Source: Methanobacterium petrolearium (GTDB lineage: Archaea; Methanobacteriota; Methanobacteria; Methanobacteriales; Methanobacteriaceae). Taken from it: a stretch of DNA of 64,000 nucleotides. Numbering within the stretch: the stretch's first letter is position 1; each line of letters opens with the position of its first letter. Of this stretch, positions 11,161-21,529 are shown piece by piece. The translations under genes were made by a program, and so were the position numbers. The notes under the pieces were generated by a model. That model saw only the letters and a program-made list of their open reading frames with translations. It did no database searches and had not been told where the DNA came from. Where the stretch lies: NCBI RefSeq assembly GCF_017873625.1, contig NZ_JAGGKL010000003.1:124001-188000 (forward strand), written 5' to 3'.

Positions 11161-11300
11161 TAGTAAACCTTCGTTAGTTTATAGTGGGCTTTTTCTAGTT
11201 TAGTAGACCTTACTTAGTTTATAATGGGCTTTTTCTAGTTTAGTAGACCTTACTTAGTTTATAATGGGCTTTTTCTAGTTTAGTAAGCCTTAGTTAGTTT
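11161..11300. repeat. 40-bp tandem array (3.5 copies) in a divergent promoter region
   Basis: Full units start at 11181, 11221 and 11261, each exactly 40 bases, preceded by half a unit at 11161-11180. Each unit consists of ATAATGGGCTTTTTCTAGTT followed by TAGTAGACCTTACTTAGTTT, and the halves resemble each other, so it is a higher-order repeat of a ~20-base monomer. It lies in the 569-base spacer 11032-11600 between divergent genes; no gene is seen in that spacer. Confidence 0.85.
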
Positions 11301-11600
11301 ATGGTAATCCTATCAAAGATTTTATTAGATTTTATTATAATAGGAATTTGACGTATAACAGATTATTAAGTCGTGAATACGTCTTTAGTTATGATTGTTA
11401 GATTTTCTATTTCTATTAATTTCTGTAAGGATTTATTTTATCTATTTCTATGAATGATTATTTAACCTTAGTTAAAGTTTCCTAACGTTTTTTTATTTTA
11501 AATGATATATAACAATAGGATCATATGTTGTGTATGAGATGAACATTTTAAATTTTTAATATAACTTTATAATTGCCTTAAACTGTTAATATTTACCAGA

Positions 11601-12548
11601 ATGGAGATAGATAATATTAAAAACAAAAAAATAGTGGTTACTGGTGGACTGGGATTCATAGGATCCCACTTAGTAGAAGAACTTCACACTGATAATGATG
11701 TTTTCATAGTAGATAACGAGTCCACCGGCAAACACGAAAATATACAAGATTTAGATATTGACAATATAAGCCTAATACTGGGTAGTATAACCCGCATTGA
11801 TCTGGATGAAATCTTTGAGGGTGCTGATTTCGTGTTACACCAGGCAGCATTACCCAGTGTTCCCCGGAGCGTGAAGGATCCTTTAAGTTCCAATGAAGCA
11901 AATATTACCGGTACCCTGAGGGTGTTGATCGCTGCCAGGGATTGTGATGTTAAGAAGGTGGTTGCTGCCTCATCCTCATCAGTCTATGGTGACACACCAG
12001 TACTGCCCAAAGTGGAAACCATGCCCCTGAACCCCCAATCACCATATGCCACCACCAAAGCCACAGGAGAACTGTACTGTCAGAATTTCATTGATATCTA
12101 TGGCCTGTCCACTGTTTGTCTTCGTTACTTCAATGTGTTCGGACCCAGGCAGGACCCAAAATCCCAGTACTCTGCTGTAATACCCAAATTCATAACTGCC
12201 ATCCTATATGGAAAATCACCAGTCATATTTGGAGATGGCGAGCAGAGCCGGGACTTCACCTATGTGAAGAATGTAGTTCAGGCCAATATACTGGCATGTG
12301 AAACAAACATGCAGGGAGTATACAATGTAGCCTGTGGCAGGAGAACCACCCTCAATGAACTGGCAGACATAATTGGTGAAATAGTGGATTTGGATGTGAA
12401 TCCAGAATACACTGATCCCAGACCAGGAGATGTTAAACATTCACTGGCAGATATTGAGAAAATAAAAAAACATGGATATGAACCCAGCAAAGACTTCAAA
12501 GAGGATTTGAAGAAGGTTGTTGATCATTTTCTGGAAGCAAAATGTTGA
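11601..12548 (+). CDS. NAD-dependent sugar-nucleotide epimerase/dehydratase (extended SDR)
   Basis: 315 residues. The Rossmann motif VVTGGLGFIGSHL is at about 12-24 and the catalytic YxxxK is in SPYATTKATGELYC, with the upstream Ser triplet SSSSVYGD. The C-terminal signature YTDPRPGDVKHSLADI is typical of UDP-glucose or UDP-N-acetylglucosamine 4-epimerase-like members. It acts in the cytosol to make an activated sugar for the surface polymer. It faces away from the TagF-like gene and ends before the convergent wecC-type gene. A decayed copy of a related C-terminus is found at 31345-31570. Exact substrate unknown. Confidence 0.88.
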   Translation: MEIDNIKNKKIVVTGGLGFIGSHLVEELHTDNDVFIVDNESTGKHENIQDLDIDNISLILGSITRIDLDEIFEGADFVLHQAALPSVPRSVKDPLSSNEANITGTLRVLIAARDCDVKKVVAASSSSVYGDTPVLPKVETMPLNPQSPYATTKATGELYCQNFIDIYGLSTVCLRYFNVFGPRQDPKSQYSAVIPKFITAILYGKSPVIFGDGEQSRDFTYVKNVVQANILACETNMQGVYNVACGRRTTLNELADIIGEIVDLDVNPEYTDPRPGDVKHSLADIEKIKKHGYEPSKDFKEDLKKVVDHFLEAKC

Positions 12549-12687
12549 ATTAAAAACTCTTTAATTTAAAATCCTTCTTTTTAAAAAAATGAACCATTAA
12601 CCAACAAAAAAAACCATTAATAAAAAAAGTATATAAAAAAAGATTTAAGGGGATTAAAAGAATAATGGGATTTTAAAAAAATGTAGT

Positions 12688-14046
12688 TTAATGGGAGTTA
12701 TTTACTGCTCCCACTCCACTGTAATGGAAACCCATTTTTCTTAATTCTTCTGGAGGGTAAACACGTCGGGCATCCACGATAATGGGGATCCTCATCAGTT
12801 TTTTTACTTTATCAAAGTCCAGGTTTCTGAATTCCTGGTGGGCAGTCATGAGTACCATGACATCGGCATCCTCCAGTGCATGGTAAACATCACTTTCCAG
12901 TGTGCCATATACAGAGGTCTCCTCAATGTAGGGATCAACAATGGTAACCAATCCCTGATTGTACTTTAATTCATTTATAAGTTCCTCGGATGGTGATTCC
13001 CTGTCATCTCCCACATTTTCCTTGTAGGACAGGCCAAGAACAACGATTTTGGAGTTTTTAACCGGCCGTTCGTTATCGTTGAGGGCATCAGTGATGAGTT
13101 TGAATACATGTTTAGGCATGTTATCATTGATGGTTCGACCAGCTGCTATTACTTTAGAATGATATCCTAATTCTTTAGCCTTTTTAACCAGATAATAAGG
13201 GTCTACAGGTAGGCAGTGCCCTCCGACACCACCCCCGGGGTAGTAAACATTGAAGTTCCACTTGGTACTGGCACCCTCAATAACCTCCATGACATCGATA
13301 CCTATCTTTTCAAAGATCATGGCCAATTCATTTACCAATGCAATGTTCAAATCACGCTGGGTGTTTTCAATAACTTTAGCCGCTTCAGAAGTCTTAATAT
13401 TCCTCAGGACCTTAATATCTTCTTCAATGATGAACTGATAGAGTTCACGGGTTATTTCAGCCCATTCAGGAGTTATACCACCAACCACCCGGGCCACTTT
13501 CTCTATGGAGTGAGCATCATCCCCGGGGTTGTACCTCTCAGGACAGTAAGCCAATCCAAAATCTTCACCTGCTTTCAAACCTGACTTTTCCAGTATTGGC
13601 TGGAGAACTTCTTCAGTCACACCAGGATACACTGTGGATTCTAAAACTACCAGTTTTCCCCTGCCAAGTCCCTTGGATACATTTTCACCAGCATCCATCA
13701 CATGGGAAAGATCCGGATCTTTGGATTTGGTAACTGGTGTGGGAACAATCAGCAGGATAATATCAGATTGACGGGTTGCTTCGGGTAGGTCAAGGGTTGC
13801 CACCAATTTTTCTTTCTGAACAACCTTTAGGAGTCTTTCATCTAAACCCAGCTCTCCCAGGGGCGAAATCCCCTGATTGATCATGTTAAGTTTCTCTTCA
13901 TCGATGCCTACTCCAATCACGTTAAAACCATTTTCAGCAAAGAATATTGCGGTGGGAAGACCTACATAACCCAATCCCACTACACAAATAGTTGATTCCT
14001 TGTTTTTAATCTTTTTCAGTAATTTTTGATACACTTTAACACCCAT
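12688..14046 (-). CDS. wecC: UDP-N-acetyl-D-mannosaminuronate-type nucleotide sugar dehydrogenase
   Basis: 452 residues. The NAD-binding motif VVGLGYVGLPTA is at about 22-33. The central region has SEAAKVIENTQRDLNIALVNELA, and the catalytic Cys lies in GGGVGGHCLPVDPYYL. That form is characteristic of UDP-ManNAc dehydrogenases rather than UDP-glucose dehydrogenases (GFGGSCFPKD). The C-terminal UDP-binding domain has LGLSYKENVGDDRESPS. The enzyme performs two successive NAD-dependent oxidations, giving a uronic acid donor. A UDP-GlcNAc 2-epimerase to supply ManNAc is not seen nearby, so the precise sugar is inferred. Confidence 0.88.
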   Translation of the reverse strand: MGVKVYQKLLKKIKNKESTICVVGLGYVGLPTAIFFAENGFNVIGVGIDEEKLNMINQGISPLGELGLDERLLKVVQKEKLVATLDLPEATRQSDIILLIVPTPVTKSKDPDLSHVMDAGENVSKGLGRGKLVVLESTVYPGVTEEVLQPILEKSGLKAGEDFGLAYCPERYNPGDDAHSIEKVARVVGGITPEWAEITRELYQFIIEEDIKVLRNIKTSEAAKVIENTQRDLNIALVNELAMIFEKIGIDVMEVIEGASTKWNFNVYYPGGGVGGHCLPVDPYYLVKKAKELGYHSKVIAAGRTINDNMPKHVFKLITDALNDNERPVKNSKIVVLGLSYKENVGDDRESPSEELINELKYNQGLVTIVDPYIEETSVYGTLESDVYHALEDADVMVLMTAHQEFRNLDFDKVKKLMRIPIIVDARRVYPPEELRKMGFHYSGVGAVNNSH

Positions 14047-14395
14047 TTTATTGTAGATTTATCCTTTAAATTGAAGATTTATATGTGATATCAATAATTT
14101 GATAGACTTAGATTGAACATCAAATGATTGTGTCTTTCTGTGTTTTCTTGCTATTTTCAATAATTCTTAGTATCCCCATAAAAAAATATAAAGATTTTTG
14201 TATTTACATCTCTTTTGGATTCTTCAATAATATTAACTCATATTGGGCTGACCAAGATAAAACCCCATTGTAGTAAATTTTATTTACTCATGTGCATATT
14301 CATAAAATTAGTATCTATTCATAATTTTAGTGAAAATACCATCAACTTACTATAAAAAACGATCCTATGCTTAATATTAGAACTGGAGATTCTAA
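14047..14395. other. Divergent intergenic region, AT-rich
   Basis: About 350 bases between divergently transcribed genes, with several AT-rich TATA-like stretches. No gene or repeat is seen. Confidence 0.4.
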
Positions 14396-15853
14396 ATGGA
14401 TATAGAAGACTTAAAAAAACCCCAGATAAAAAAATTATTAGAGATACCCGTAGGTTCTTATAATCTTTATTACTTCTTTTTTAACTGGTTTATTTCAGAA
14501 AGGATTTTCACCAATAGCAATGAAAAAATAGTTAAAGAAAAAAGAAGTGGAAATCAATCTACAAGGTTGGAAAATCTTAAAAATCTTTTTGTGAATTATA
14601 TCAATTTTTTAAAAATGTTAAAAGATAAAAAACCCATCCAAAAGGTTGATATAATCTTCTTGTCTAGATATCGAGTTAAACACTTGGGAAATATCAAAAC
14701 TGATTATTTGTTTGACAACATTTTAAATTACACCGATGATAAATTTAATTCAGCTTTAATAAGCTTCAACTATGATGATCGTTATAACAGAACTCCAAAT
14801 AAGAATTATAATCTTAAGGATGGAACAACATTATCTGTTGTCATTAAATCAGTTGTACTTTCCATCAATATGATGATAAGGTATAGATTAATTGAATCAA
14901 GTTTAGAAAATCCTATGAAAAATGTTTTTCAAACTTTTTTTTCATTTAGACGCATATTATATTGTTATTTAGTTGGGTTTAGCCTAAAAAATTTGTTTGA
15001 ACAGTTGAAACCTGAATTGATAGTGGCCAACGATGATTTACAACTGTTAAAACCATTGGAACCTGATGTTAATTTTATAACAATTCAATCTGCCATTATT
15101 CAGGAGGAAGTAGAAAAAATTCGTAGCCAATTATACTCCATTTTTGTCAAAGAAAAAAACAAACCGGACTTATTCTGTGTTAGTGGATCGACCTTCAAGT
15201 CACTTAAAGAAAAATACCATGCTGATGCTAAAAAATATGTTATAACCGGACAAACGAGATTCGATTCCCTTCTAAATTCTGTAGAAACCCATCCACCCCT
15301 CCATTCAAATAAGAAAAATTCTGAGAAAATCAAAATTTTGTGGGCCACACAACCAGGAATACCTGAGGAAGAAATGGAAAAAAGCATTAAAGCTATGGAA
15401 CAAGTCTTATTAAAACTAAATAATGTTTTTTTAACCATTAAATTACATCCAGCAGAAAATTTCAATTCAAATGCCAATGCATACAAACATCTACAAAAAT
15501 ATAGCAACGTTAAGATCTTAAAAGGTGACGTAGATCTGCATAGTTTGTTGTTATCATCTGACATATTATTAACCAAATATTCATCCAGTGCTATTGAAGC
15601 AGGGATAGTGGGAAAAAATATTATAATTTTAAATTTATCAGATGATAACAAAGGCAAAGAATATGTTCAAAAGGGTATTGCAATTGGCGTATACAATGAA
15701 GAGGATCTATTGGGCGCGATAAATGATTTAACAGGAAAAAAAAGCATACAAAAGTTAGAACAATACCGTGACGAATTCAAATCGAAATATAACTATCTGA
15801 ATGATGGTAACGCATCTGGAAGAATTTTTGAAATTATTAAAAATTATTTATAG
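14396..15853 (+). CDS. GT-B-fold-like surface carbohydrate transferase, unknown substrate
   Basis: 485 residues, soluble. The N-terminal half is not recognised. The C-terminal half has the logic of CDP-glycerol glycerophosphotransferase-like or UDP-sugar GT-B enzymes: VITGQTRFDSL, ILWATQPG, TIKLHPAE and SSDILLTKYSSSAIEAGIVGKNIIIL. The TagF-like protein at 9853-11031 carries related blocks in the same order, so this is a distant relative. It is the first gene of a plus-strand run that continues with a flippase and a GT4. Low GC and Lys/Asn-rich composition resemble the neighbouring polysaccharide genes. Confidence 0.55.
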   Translation: MDIEDLKKPQIKKLLEIPVGSYNLYYFFFNWFISERIFTNSNEKIVKEKRSGNQSTRLENLKNLFVNYINFLKMLKDKKPIQKVDIIFLSRYRVKHLGNIKTDYLFDNILNYTDDKFNSALISFNYDDRYNRTPNKNYNLKDGTTLSVVIKSVVLSINMMIRYRLIESSLENPMKNVFQTFFSFRRILYCYLVGFSLKNLFEQLKPELIVANDDLQLLKPLEPDVNFITIQSAIIQEEVEKIRSQLYSIFVKEKNKPDLFCVSGSTFKSLKEKYHADAKKYVITGQTRFDSLLNSVETHPPLHSNKKNSEKIKILWATQPGIPEEEMEKSIKAMEQVLLKLNNVFLTIKLHPAENFNSNANAYKHLQKYSNVKILKGDVDLHSLLLSSDILLTKYSSSAIEAGIVGKNIIILNLSDDNKGKEYVQKGIAIGVYNEEDLLGAINDLTGKKSIQKLEQYRDEFKSKYNYLNDGNASGRIFEIIKNYL

Positions 15854-16193
15854 CCAAATACCAAATTATTATATTTTATGGTTATTAAATTATATTCCCC
15901 TCAATCGTACTCAACTAACAGAAAACCCAATAATTCATCTAGAAAACAATGGAAAAAAAACCACTTATCTTCACTATTTATAGAACTCCATGAAAAATTA
16001 AGAGATATGATTGAAAAATAGTTCAAAAAACTTAGAATAATCAATATTCACTGAAACTGGATGAAAAAATCCTACAATAAATATGGAAAAATTTCTAAAA
16101 TATGATTTCAACCATTAACAGAATAGAAATTTGTTATATGATATCGACGATATTAACTATTACACAATTGATTTTTGCATAAAGGTGGAAAAT

Positions 16194-17648
16194 TTGAGTG
16201 AATACAAAGCTTTTATCCAAAGAATAGGTCTTTATGGGATAACAACTATCCTGGGAACCTTAGCCGCGATAATACTAATCCCTATCATAACTAATAATCT
16301 TACTATCGAAGACTACGGTGCTTATATCCAGGTTACAGTCACTATCGGATTAGTATCCAACCTGACAACTTTAGGATTGCCCTTTTCCATGGTAAGATTT
16401 TTGTCACCACTTGAAGATAAAGATAAGATATCAGAAGGATTCTACACTATTCTAATAATTGTTGCTCTGTTCAGTTTATTAATAGCATTTATAATATTCC
16501 TCTTTGCAGGACCATTATCCACAGCACTTTTTAATGGAGAAATTTATGTAGCACAGTTATTATCTGCAATATGCTTTATAACCTGCATAAATACGGTATT
16601 AGTAGGTTATTTCCGTACATTTAACCAGATGAGGAGATATTCTGCGTTTACATTGACACAAACTATTTTAAGTATGGGATTAATTTCTTACGTTGCCATT
16701 TCTGGATATGGAATGTATGGGGTTATGATCAGCCTCGTGATTAGCTATTTAACAGTGTCAATAATATCATATATCCTAATTGTTAATGAAATAGGCATCT
16801 TCTTCCCAAGATTCAAGAATGTAAAAAAATATCTATCCTTTGGACTGCCAACTGTCCCTGGAAATTTATCAAAATGGATTGTTGACTCCAGTGACCGTTA
16901 CATTATAGGTCTACTGTTAGGTTCAGCATACGTTGGTTACTATTCACCAGGATATACTGTGGGTAATATCGTTTTAATGCTATGGAATCCTTTTGCTTTT
17001 CTCCTACCTTCTGTTCTGCCACGCCACCATGATAAAAACGATATGGATAATGTCAACTTTTATTTAACCAACTCTATAAAAGTATTTTTATTGTTGGGGA
17101 TTCCATGTGCATTCGGATTATCAATATTATCTAAACCTATTCTTCTTTTATTAACCACACCACAAATCGCAATGAACGGATATTTAGTAACACCATTTGT
17201 GGCTTTAAGTGCATTAACACTTGGGTTTTATGGGATTTTTAGTAATGTATTCATATTGAAACTTAAAACAAAAATCACCGGATTCATATGGGCTGTTGGT
17301 GCTCTAATGAATCTGGTTTTAACTATAGTATTAATTCCCATTTTAGGGATAATAGGAGCAGCAATTGCTACTTTAATAGCATACTCTACAGTTTCCGGTA
17401 TTACCATATATTATTCGAAAAAATATATGAAACTAGAGTTTGATCTGGGATTTATGGCCAAAAGTATTCTGGCATCCATTGTAATGGCATTATTCATTTT
17501 CTGGATGAGTCCCAACGGACTTTTAAACATTCTAATAACTATAATGATAAGTATTATAATTTACACCATTTTAATATTCCTGTTTAAAGGATTAACCCGG
17601 AAAGAAGTAATATTTTTAAAGAATATGTTTTTTAAAGCAGATACTTGA
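16194..17648 (+). CDS. Oligosaccharide flippase (Wzx/MVF family)
   Basis: 484 residues from TTG at 16194. The open frame extends upstream to another TTG at 16131, but AAGGTGG at 16182-16188 is well spaced for the 16194 start and the extra 21 residues are not family-like. About 12-14 hydrophobic segments span the protein. It begins with an amphipathic KAFIQRIGLYGITTILGTLAAIILIPII and has the DYGAY motif after the first helix, typical of polysaccharide flippases. It would move lipid-linked oligosaccharides across the membrane. The GT4 gene follows 28 bases later. The spacer 15854-16193 has no recognisable gene. Confidence 0.85.
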   Translation: MSEYKAFIQRIGLYGITTILGTLAAIILIPIITNNLTIEDYGAYIQVTVTIGLVSNLTTLGLPFSMVRFLSPLEDKDKISEGFYTILIIVALFSLLIAFIIFLFAGPLSTALFNGEIYVAQLLSAICFITCINTVLVGYFRTFNQMRRYSAFTLTQTILSMGLISYVAISGYGMYGVMISLVISYLTVSIISYILIVNEIGIFFPRFKNVKKYLSFGLPTVPGNLSKWIVDSSDRYIIGLLLGSAYVGYYSPGYTVGNIVLMLWNPFAFLLPSVLPRHHDKNDMDNVNFYLTNSIKVFLLLGIPCAFGLSILSKPILLLLTTPQIAMNGYLVTPFVALSALTLGFYGIFSNVFILKLKTKITGFIWAVGALMNLVLTIVLIPILGIIGAAIATLIAYSTVSGITIYYSKKYMKLEFDLGFMAKSILASIVMALFIFWMSPNGLLNILITIMISIIIYTILIFLFKGLTRKEVIFLKNMFFKADT

Positions 17649-17676
17649 ATAAAATACCGATAAATTGGTGGTCAAA

Positions 17677-18813
17677 ATGAAAGTATGTATGATGTCAATT
17701 GATTTTCTGCCCAATGTGGGAGGAATATCCACACATATAGTTGAGCTTTCCAAGGCATTAACTGAGTTAGGGATAGAAGTTCATATAATTACACGCAGAA
17801 CTGATTTTCGTGGGAAAAAATTTGAAACAATCAACAACGTTAAAGTACACAGACTTTATCTACCAAAAATTAGGTTTGGATCTGTACTTTACATAATAAA
17901 TCAGATTTACACCATCTTACGATTTAAAAAGAAAGAAAATATTGAAATATTCCATTCACACACCAAAACTGATTCCATAGCTTTCAGATTCTTAAATAAA
18001 ATTGTTAAAATCGAAACTGAACATTCATCTACTTTTTTGAAAGCTGTTGAAACAGATAATAATATCAATTCCTATAAAAAGATATTTGATGCTACAGATC
18101 GTTTATTAGCACCCAGTGAAGAGTTAAAAGATACTATAATAAAAATTGGTATTGATCCAGGTAAAGTTTCTTACATTCCCAATGGAGTAGATACAACTCG
18201 ATTTCATCCTAATGATGATAAAAAATTGAAGGAAAAATATAATCTTAAAAATAAAATGGTAGTTAATTGTCCCAGAAATCTAGTTATAAAAAATGGAGTT
18301 CACTACCTGATTGATGCCATCCCCCTAATAATCGAAAAATTTGATAATGTTAAATTTCTAATAATTGGGAATTCCAACAAAGAAATGTTTTCAAAATGTG
18401 AAAAAAAGGTAGCTGATCTAAAAATAGATGATTATGTAATATTCACTGACAGTATCCCCAACAGTCAAATGCCAGGTTTCTATGGAATATCTGACATCGT
18501 TGTGTTACCTTCACTGAAAGAAGCAACCAGTATTTCAGGTTTAGAGGCAATGGCCACTGGTAAACCCTTAGTCGGTACCAGAGTCGGGGGAATACCCCTG
18601 TTAATTAACAATGGACAGACCGGGATCTTGGTATCGCCTAAAGATCCCCATGCCCTGTCGGAAGCAATTATCGATTTACTAGAGAACAATGAAAAAAGAA
18701 AGACTATGGGAATTAATGCTCGCAAAAAAGTTATAAATGAATTTGATTGGAAAAAAACCATTGCCCCTAGAACCATAGAGATCTATAAGAAAATAATTGA
18801 TTCTAAAAGATAA
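17677..18813 (+). CDS. Glycosyltransferase family 4
   Basis: 378 residues from the ATG at 17677. A TTG four codons upstream overlaps the GGTGGT ribosome site, so the ATG is preferred. The N-terminal GT-B domain begins MKVCMMSIDFLPNVGGISTHIVEL. The acceptor-side HSHTKTDS, the IPNGVDTTRF hinge and the C-terminal donor-binding E-x7-E motif (EATSISGLE in LPSLKEATSISGLEAMATG) place it in GT4. It transfers a sugar from a nucleotide donor at the cytoplasmic face. Co-transcribed with the flippase before it. Confidence 0.88.
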   Translation: MKVCMMSIDFLPNVGGISTHIVELSKALTELGIEVHIITRRTDFRGKKFETINNVKVHRLYLPKIRFGSVLYIINQIYTILRFKKKENIEIFHSHTKTDSIAFRFLNKIVKIETEHSSTFLKAVETDNNINSYKKIFDATDRLLAPSEELKDTIIKIGIDPGKVSYIPNGVDTTRFHPNDDKKLKEKYNLKNKMVVNCPRNLVIKNGVHYLIDAIPLIIEKFDNVKFLIIGNSNKEMFSKCEKKVADLKIDDYVIFTDSIPNSQMPGFYGISDIVVLPSLKEATSISGLEAMATGKPLVGTRVGGIPLLINNGQTGILVSPKDPHALSEAIIDLLENNEKRKTMGINARKKVINEFDWKKTIAPRTIEIYKKIIDSKR

Positions 18814-18898
18814 TTAGAACTAAATTATTGAATAAAATAGAAACTAATTAACAAATAATGGAAGGATAAAAGATTGGAAAGATTATAGACTAATACCA

Positions 18899-20164
18899 TT
18901 ATTCAACTATTTTATCAAGAAGAATGGCAAATTTTTTAGCCATTTCCCTTTGACTGTATTTATCAATCTCCTCAGGAATTCCGCTGTATTCAATTTTTCC
19001 CCTTTCCTCAAATTCATCATAAAACATTTTAATAGCTTTTTTAACAGATTCAAATTCAGATAAATGAAATCCTGTATTAGTTGATTGGATTAAATCTTTG
19101 ACTAATCCTTCCGATGGTCCTATAGATAATATCGGTCTGCCTGCATCCAAATATTCATAAATTTTACCGGGTATTATGCCTTGCTCCTGGGGGTTGTTCC
19201 ATGATAAGAGCAAAAGGATCTGCGATTCTCTCTGTTTTTTAAGTACCTCCTCTCGAGGTATCATTCCATGCACATTTACCACATTCTCCAGGTGGTATTC
19301 TTCAACTTCATTCATCAACCAGTTTTCCACTGGACTATAAAAATCAATGGAAAATTTAGACAATTTTATACTTTTTTCACTATGCAACTCTCTTAATGCC
19401 TTAAAAAGGAGTTTTGGATCGCGTTTACCACGATACAAAAGTCCAGAATAGGTTAAATTCAATTTATCAGACAGTAAAATATTTTTAATAGTTTGATCCG
19501 GGTCGAAACCATTTAGAATTGGAACTACATCTTCTCTTCGGTGTAATCTTTTCAAATCGTCTGCAAAACAGGTGGTAGTGGTTGTTAAAATATCAGCATT
19601 TTTAAGAGTTTTTATTTCTAATCGCTGCTCAAAAAATTTTCTAAGGAAACTGTAATGATAGTAAGGGTTTTGAGTCCATAAATCACGAAAATCAGCGATC
19701 CAGGGAATTTTAAACCTTTTTTTTAGTTCATTAGCCACTAAATGAGATGTTACAGGTGACGATGAGCTGATAATTGCATCAAAATCTTCTTTTTCCAGTA
19801 ATTTACTTCCCTGGTCAACTGCCGGTTTAAACCAGTATCTCTGCAGATCAGGGTATGCAAAAAACTCATTTCCAAGTTTAACCAGGAAATCCAAATACGA
19901 TTTTCTATTTTTTGAAGTGTTGGCCTTTGAATTGCTTTTATCCTTTGGATTAGATGATTTTATCTTTTTTTCCCATCGGACCAGTAATCCATCATATTCA
20001 GCCTCAACCAGGTTATAGGGAAATTTTGAATTTTCACTCGAATTGATGGTTAAAATTGTAGGCTCCCATGACAATTCAGTTAAATATTTTGCCAGTCCCC
20101 TCAAGCGAACAGCACCTATAACATTCCTGGAAAATGGATAGGCTATAATCAACACTTTTCTCAT
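18899..20164 (-). CDS. Glycosyltransferase family 4-like protein
   Basis: 421 residues. The N-terminus is MRKVLIIAYPFSRNVIGAVR, a GT-B start of the WcaI-like type with an acceptor domain. LNGFDPD is the hinge. The C-terminal region LLLLSWNNPQEQGIIPGKIYEYLDAGRPILSIG is the donor-binding part with the GKIYEYL signature common to archaeal GT4 members. GAGGG lies upstream of the ATG. It heads the distal end of a minus-strand operon running from the pyruvyl transferase (25216) to here. Confidence 0.82.
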   Translation of the reverse strand: MRKVLIIAYPFSRNVIGAVRLRGLAKYLTELSWEPTILTINSSENSKFPYNLVEAEYDGLLVRWEKKIKSSNPKDKSNSKANTSKNRKSYLDFLVKLGNEFFAYPDLQRYWFKPAVDQGSKLLEKEDFDAIISSSSPVTSHLVANELKKRFKIPWIADFRDLWTQNPYYHYSFLRKFFEQRLEIKTLKNADILTTTTTCFADDLKRLHRREDVVPILNGFDPDQTIKNILLSDKLNLTYSGLLYRGKRDPKLLFKALRELHSEKSIKLSKFSIDFYSPVENWLMNEVEEYHLENVVNVHGMIPREEVLKKQRESQILLLLSWNNPQEQGIIPGKIYEYLDAGRPILSIGPSEGLVKDLIQSTNTGFHLSEFESVKKAIKMFYDEFEERGKIEYSGIPEEIDKYSQREMAKKFAILLDKIVE

Positions 20165-20188
20165 TCATACGTCCCTCATCTTTTTAGA

Positions 20189-21520
20189 CTAATTAACATG
20201 GGATTGTGTAAACAAATATTTTCCACTTCTGGTTTTGGATATATCCTCAACATACTCCCAGATGGTTTTACAGTTTTTCCCCATGACCAGTTTAATCTTG
20301 TGTTCTATCTCTTTTTCCTCTGAAACATTGAAACCCGGATAAGCAACTGCTTTGATTCTGACCAAATCATAATCTTCCTGTAGAACCTGGAACTTCTCAA
20401 TAAGCCCTTTGTTACAGTAAACCCCGATAAGTTGTGTGAAATATTCTGCAGGCACAATTGTGCCGTTTTTCAGGACAAAACTATCCGTTATTCTCCCCAC
20501 CACTTTTTCAAGGGTGGGTAATGGGTTTCCGCATTCACATTTCTTTTTTCCAAGTATGGCCATGTCACCAATCTCATATCGAATTAGGGGCATGGAATAA
20601 TTTGATAAATCCGTAACCACAACTCTTCCTTCTTCACCTGTTTTCACAGGTTTATCATCCCTGTCCAATATTTCCACATAATTTTTAAAGGTAAATAAGT
20701 GCAAATTACCCTGTTCACATTCCCCGGCAATGCTACTTAACTCACGAGATCCATAAAAATCAGAAACTTTGGTTCCAAATGTTGATTCAATTGTTTCCCT
20801 CATGGGGTTGCTTAAATTTTCTGAAGTACTTTCAATGTAATTAGGAGCGTGTAACGGCATGTTCTTTTCTTCGGCAAATTTACATAATTCATATAAACAG
20901 CTGGCATATCCACGTATAAATTCAGGTTTGTAAGAGTTGATGGTGTTTATATATCTGGCCATATTCTCTTCAGTCATCAGGTAACAATTTAAAAGGAGGG
21001 TTTTGGTAACTTTCTGGAATAACCGTTTTTGGAGTGATGTTCTCTGGCCAAAAACATCCCTTTCATTTCCCCAGAGTATCACCTTTTTAACTCTGGGCTC
21101 ATCAACACCCAACATCTCATTACAGTAATAAAAATGTCCGATGTTGCTCCATCTGATGGTCTGATCATCCTGCATTATCTTAAGTGGTTCACCTGTAGAG
21201 CCTCCAGATGTGACATAAAACCAGGTTCTGTTGTTGTAATCTTTAGATCTTAGTTTTTCAAAGTTTTCACGTATTATTGCCTTTGTTAATATGGGCAGGT
21301 TATGGATACTGTCAACACCAAATTCATCAGAGTTTTCAGATTCTAAAAGTGTTTTATAATATTCAACATTTTCAGATGCATGGTTGAGTAATTTTTTCAC
21401 CATCATTTCTTGAAACTCTGAAAATTCTTCTGTTTTGCGAAGTTTAGAGACTTTTTTATAATCGTTATTGTATTTAATCATTAATCCACTGTATAATAAC
21501 CTCTTCAATGGCAACAACAT
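20189..21520 (-). CDS. PaaK/CapK-like adenylate-forming enzyme
   Basis: 443 residues, typical for the phenylacetate-CoA ligase/coenzyme F390 synthetase family. The phosphate-binding loop is YVTSGGSTGEPLKIM. Further motifs are SDFYGSRELSSIAGEC (aromatic residue plus Glu), VVTDLSNYSMPLIRYEIGDMA, and a Cys-containing KKCECGNPLPTLEKVVGRITDSF. In polysaccharide loci such CapK-type proteins are thought to activate an acyl or amino acid group for attachment to the glycan, although no reaction is established for this one. GAGGAAT precedes the ATG. It lies between two GT4 genes in the same operon. Confidence 0.85.
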   Translation of the reverse strand: MLLPLKRLLYSGLMIKYNNDYKKVSKLRKTEEFSEFQEMMVKKLLNHASENVEYYKTLLESENSDEFGVDSIHNLPILTKAIIRENFEKLRSKDYNNRTWFYVTSGGSTGEPLKIMQDDQTIRWSNIGHFYYCNEMLGVDEPRVKKVILWGNERDVFGQRTSLQKRLFQKVTKTLLLNCYLMTEENMARYINTINSYKPEFIRGYASCLYELCKFAEEKNMPLHAPNYIESTSENLSNPMRETIESTFGTKVSDFYGSRELSSIAGECEQGNLHLFTFKNYVEILDRDDKPVKTGEEGRVVVTDLSNYSMPLIRYEIGDMAILGKKKCECGNPLPTLEKVVGRITDSFVLKNGTIVPAEYFTQLIGVYCNKGLIEKFQVLQEDYDLVRIKAVAYPGFNVSEEKEIEHKIKLVMGKNCKTIWEYVEDISKTRSGKYLFTQSHVN

Positions 21521-21529
21521 ATAATTCCT

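Noticed and set aside
11161..11300. Possible CRISPR array
   Set aside because: The units are directly adjacent 40-mers with no unique spacers, and no cas genes are near.
15854..16193. Possible transposase remnant before the flippase
   Set aside because: A 30-residue basic stretch is open but matches nothing I can name.
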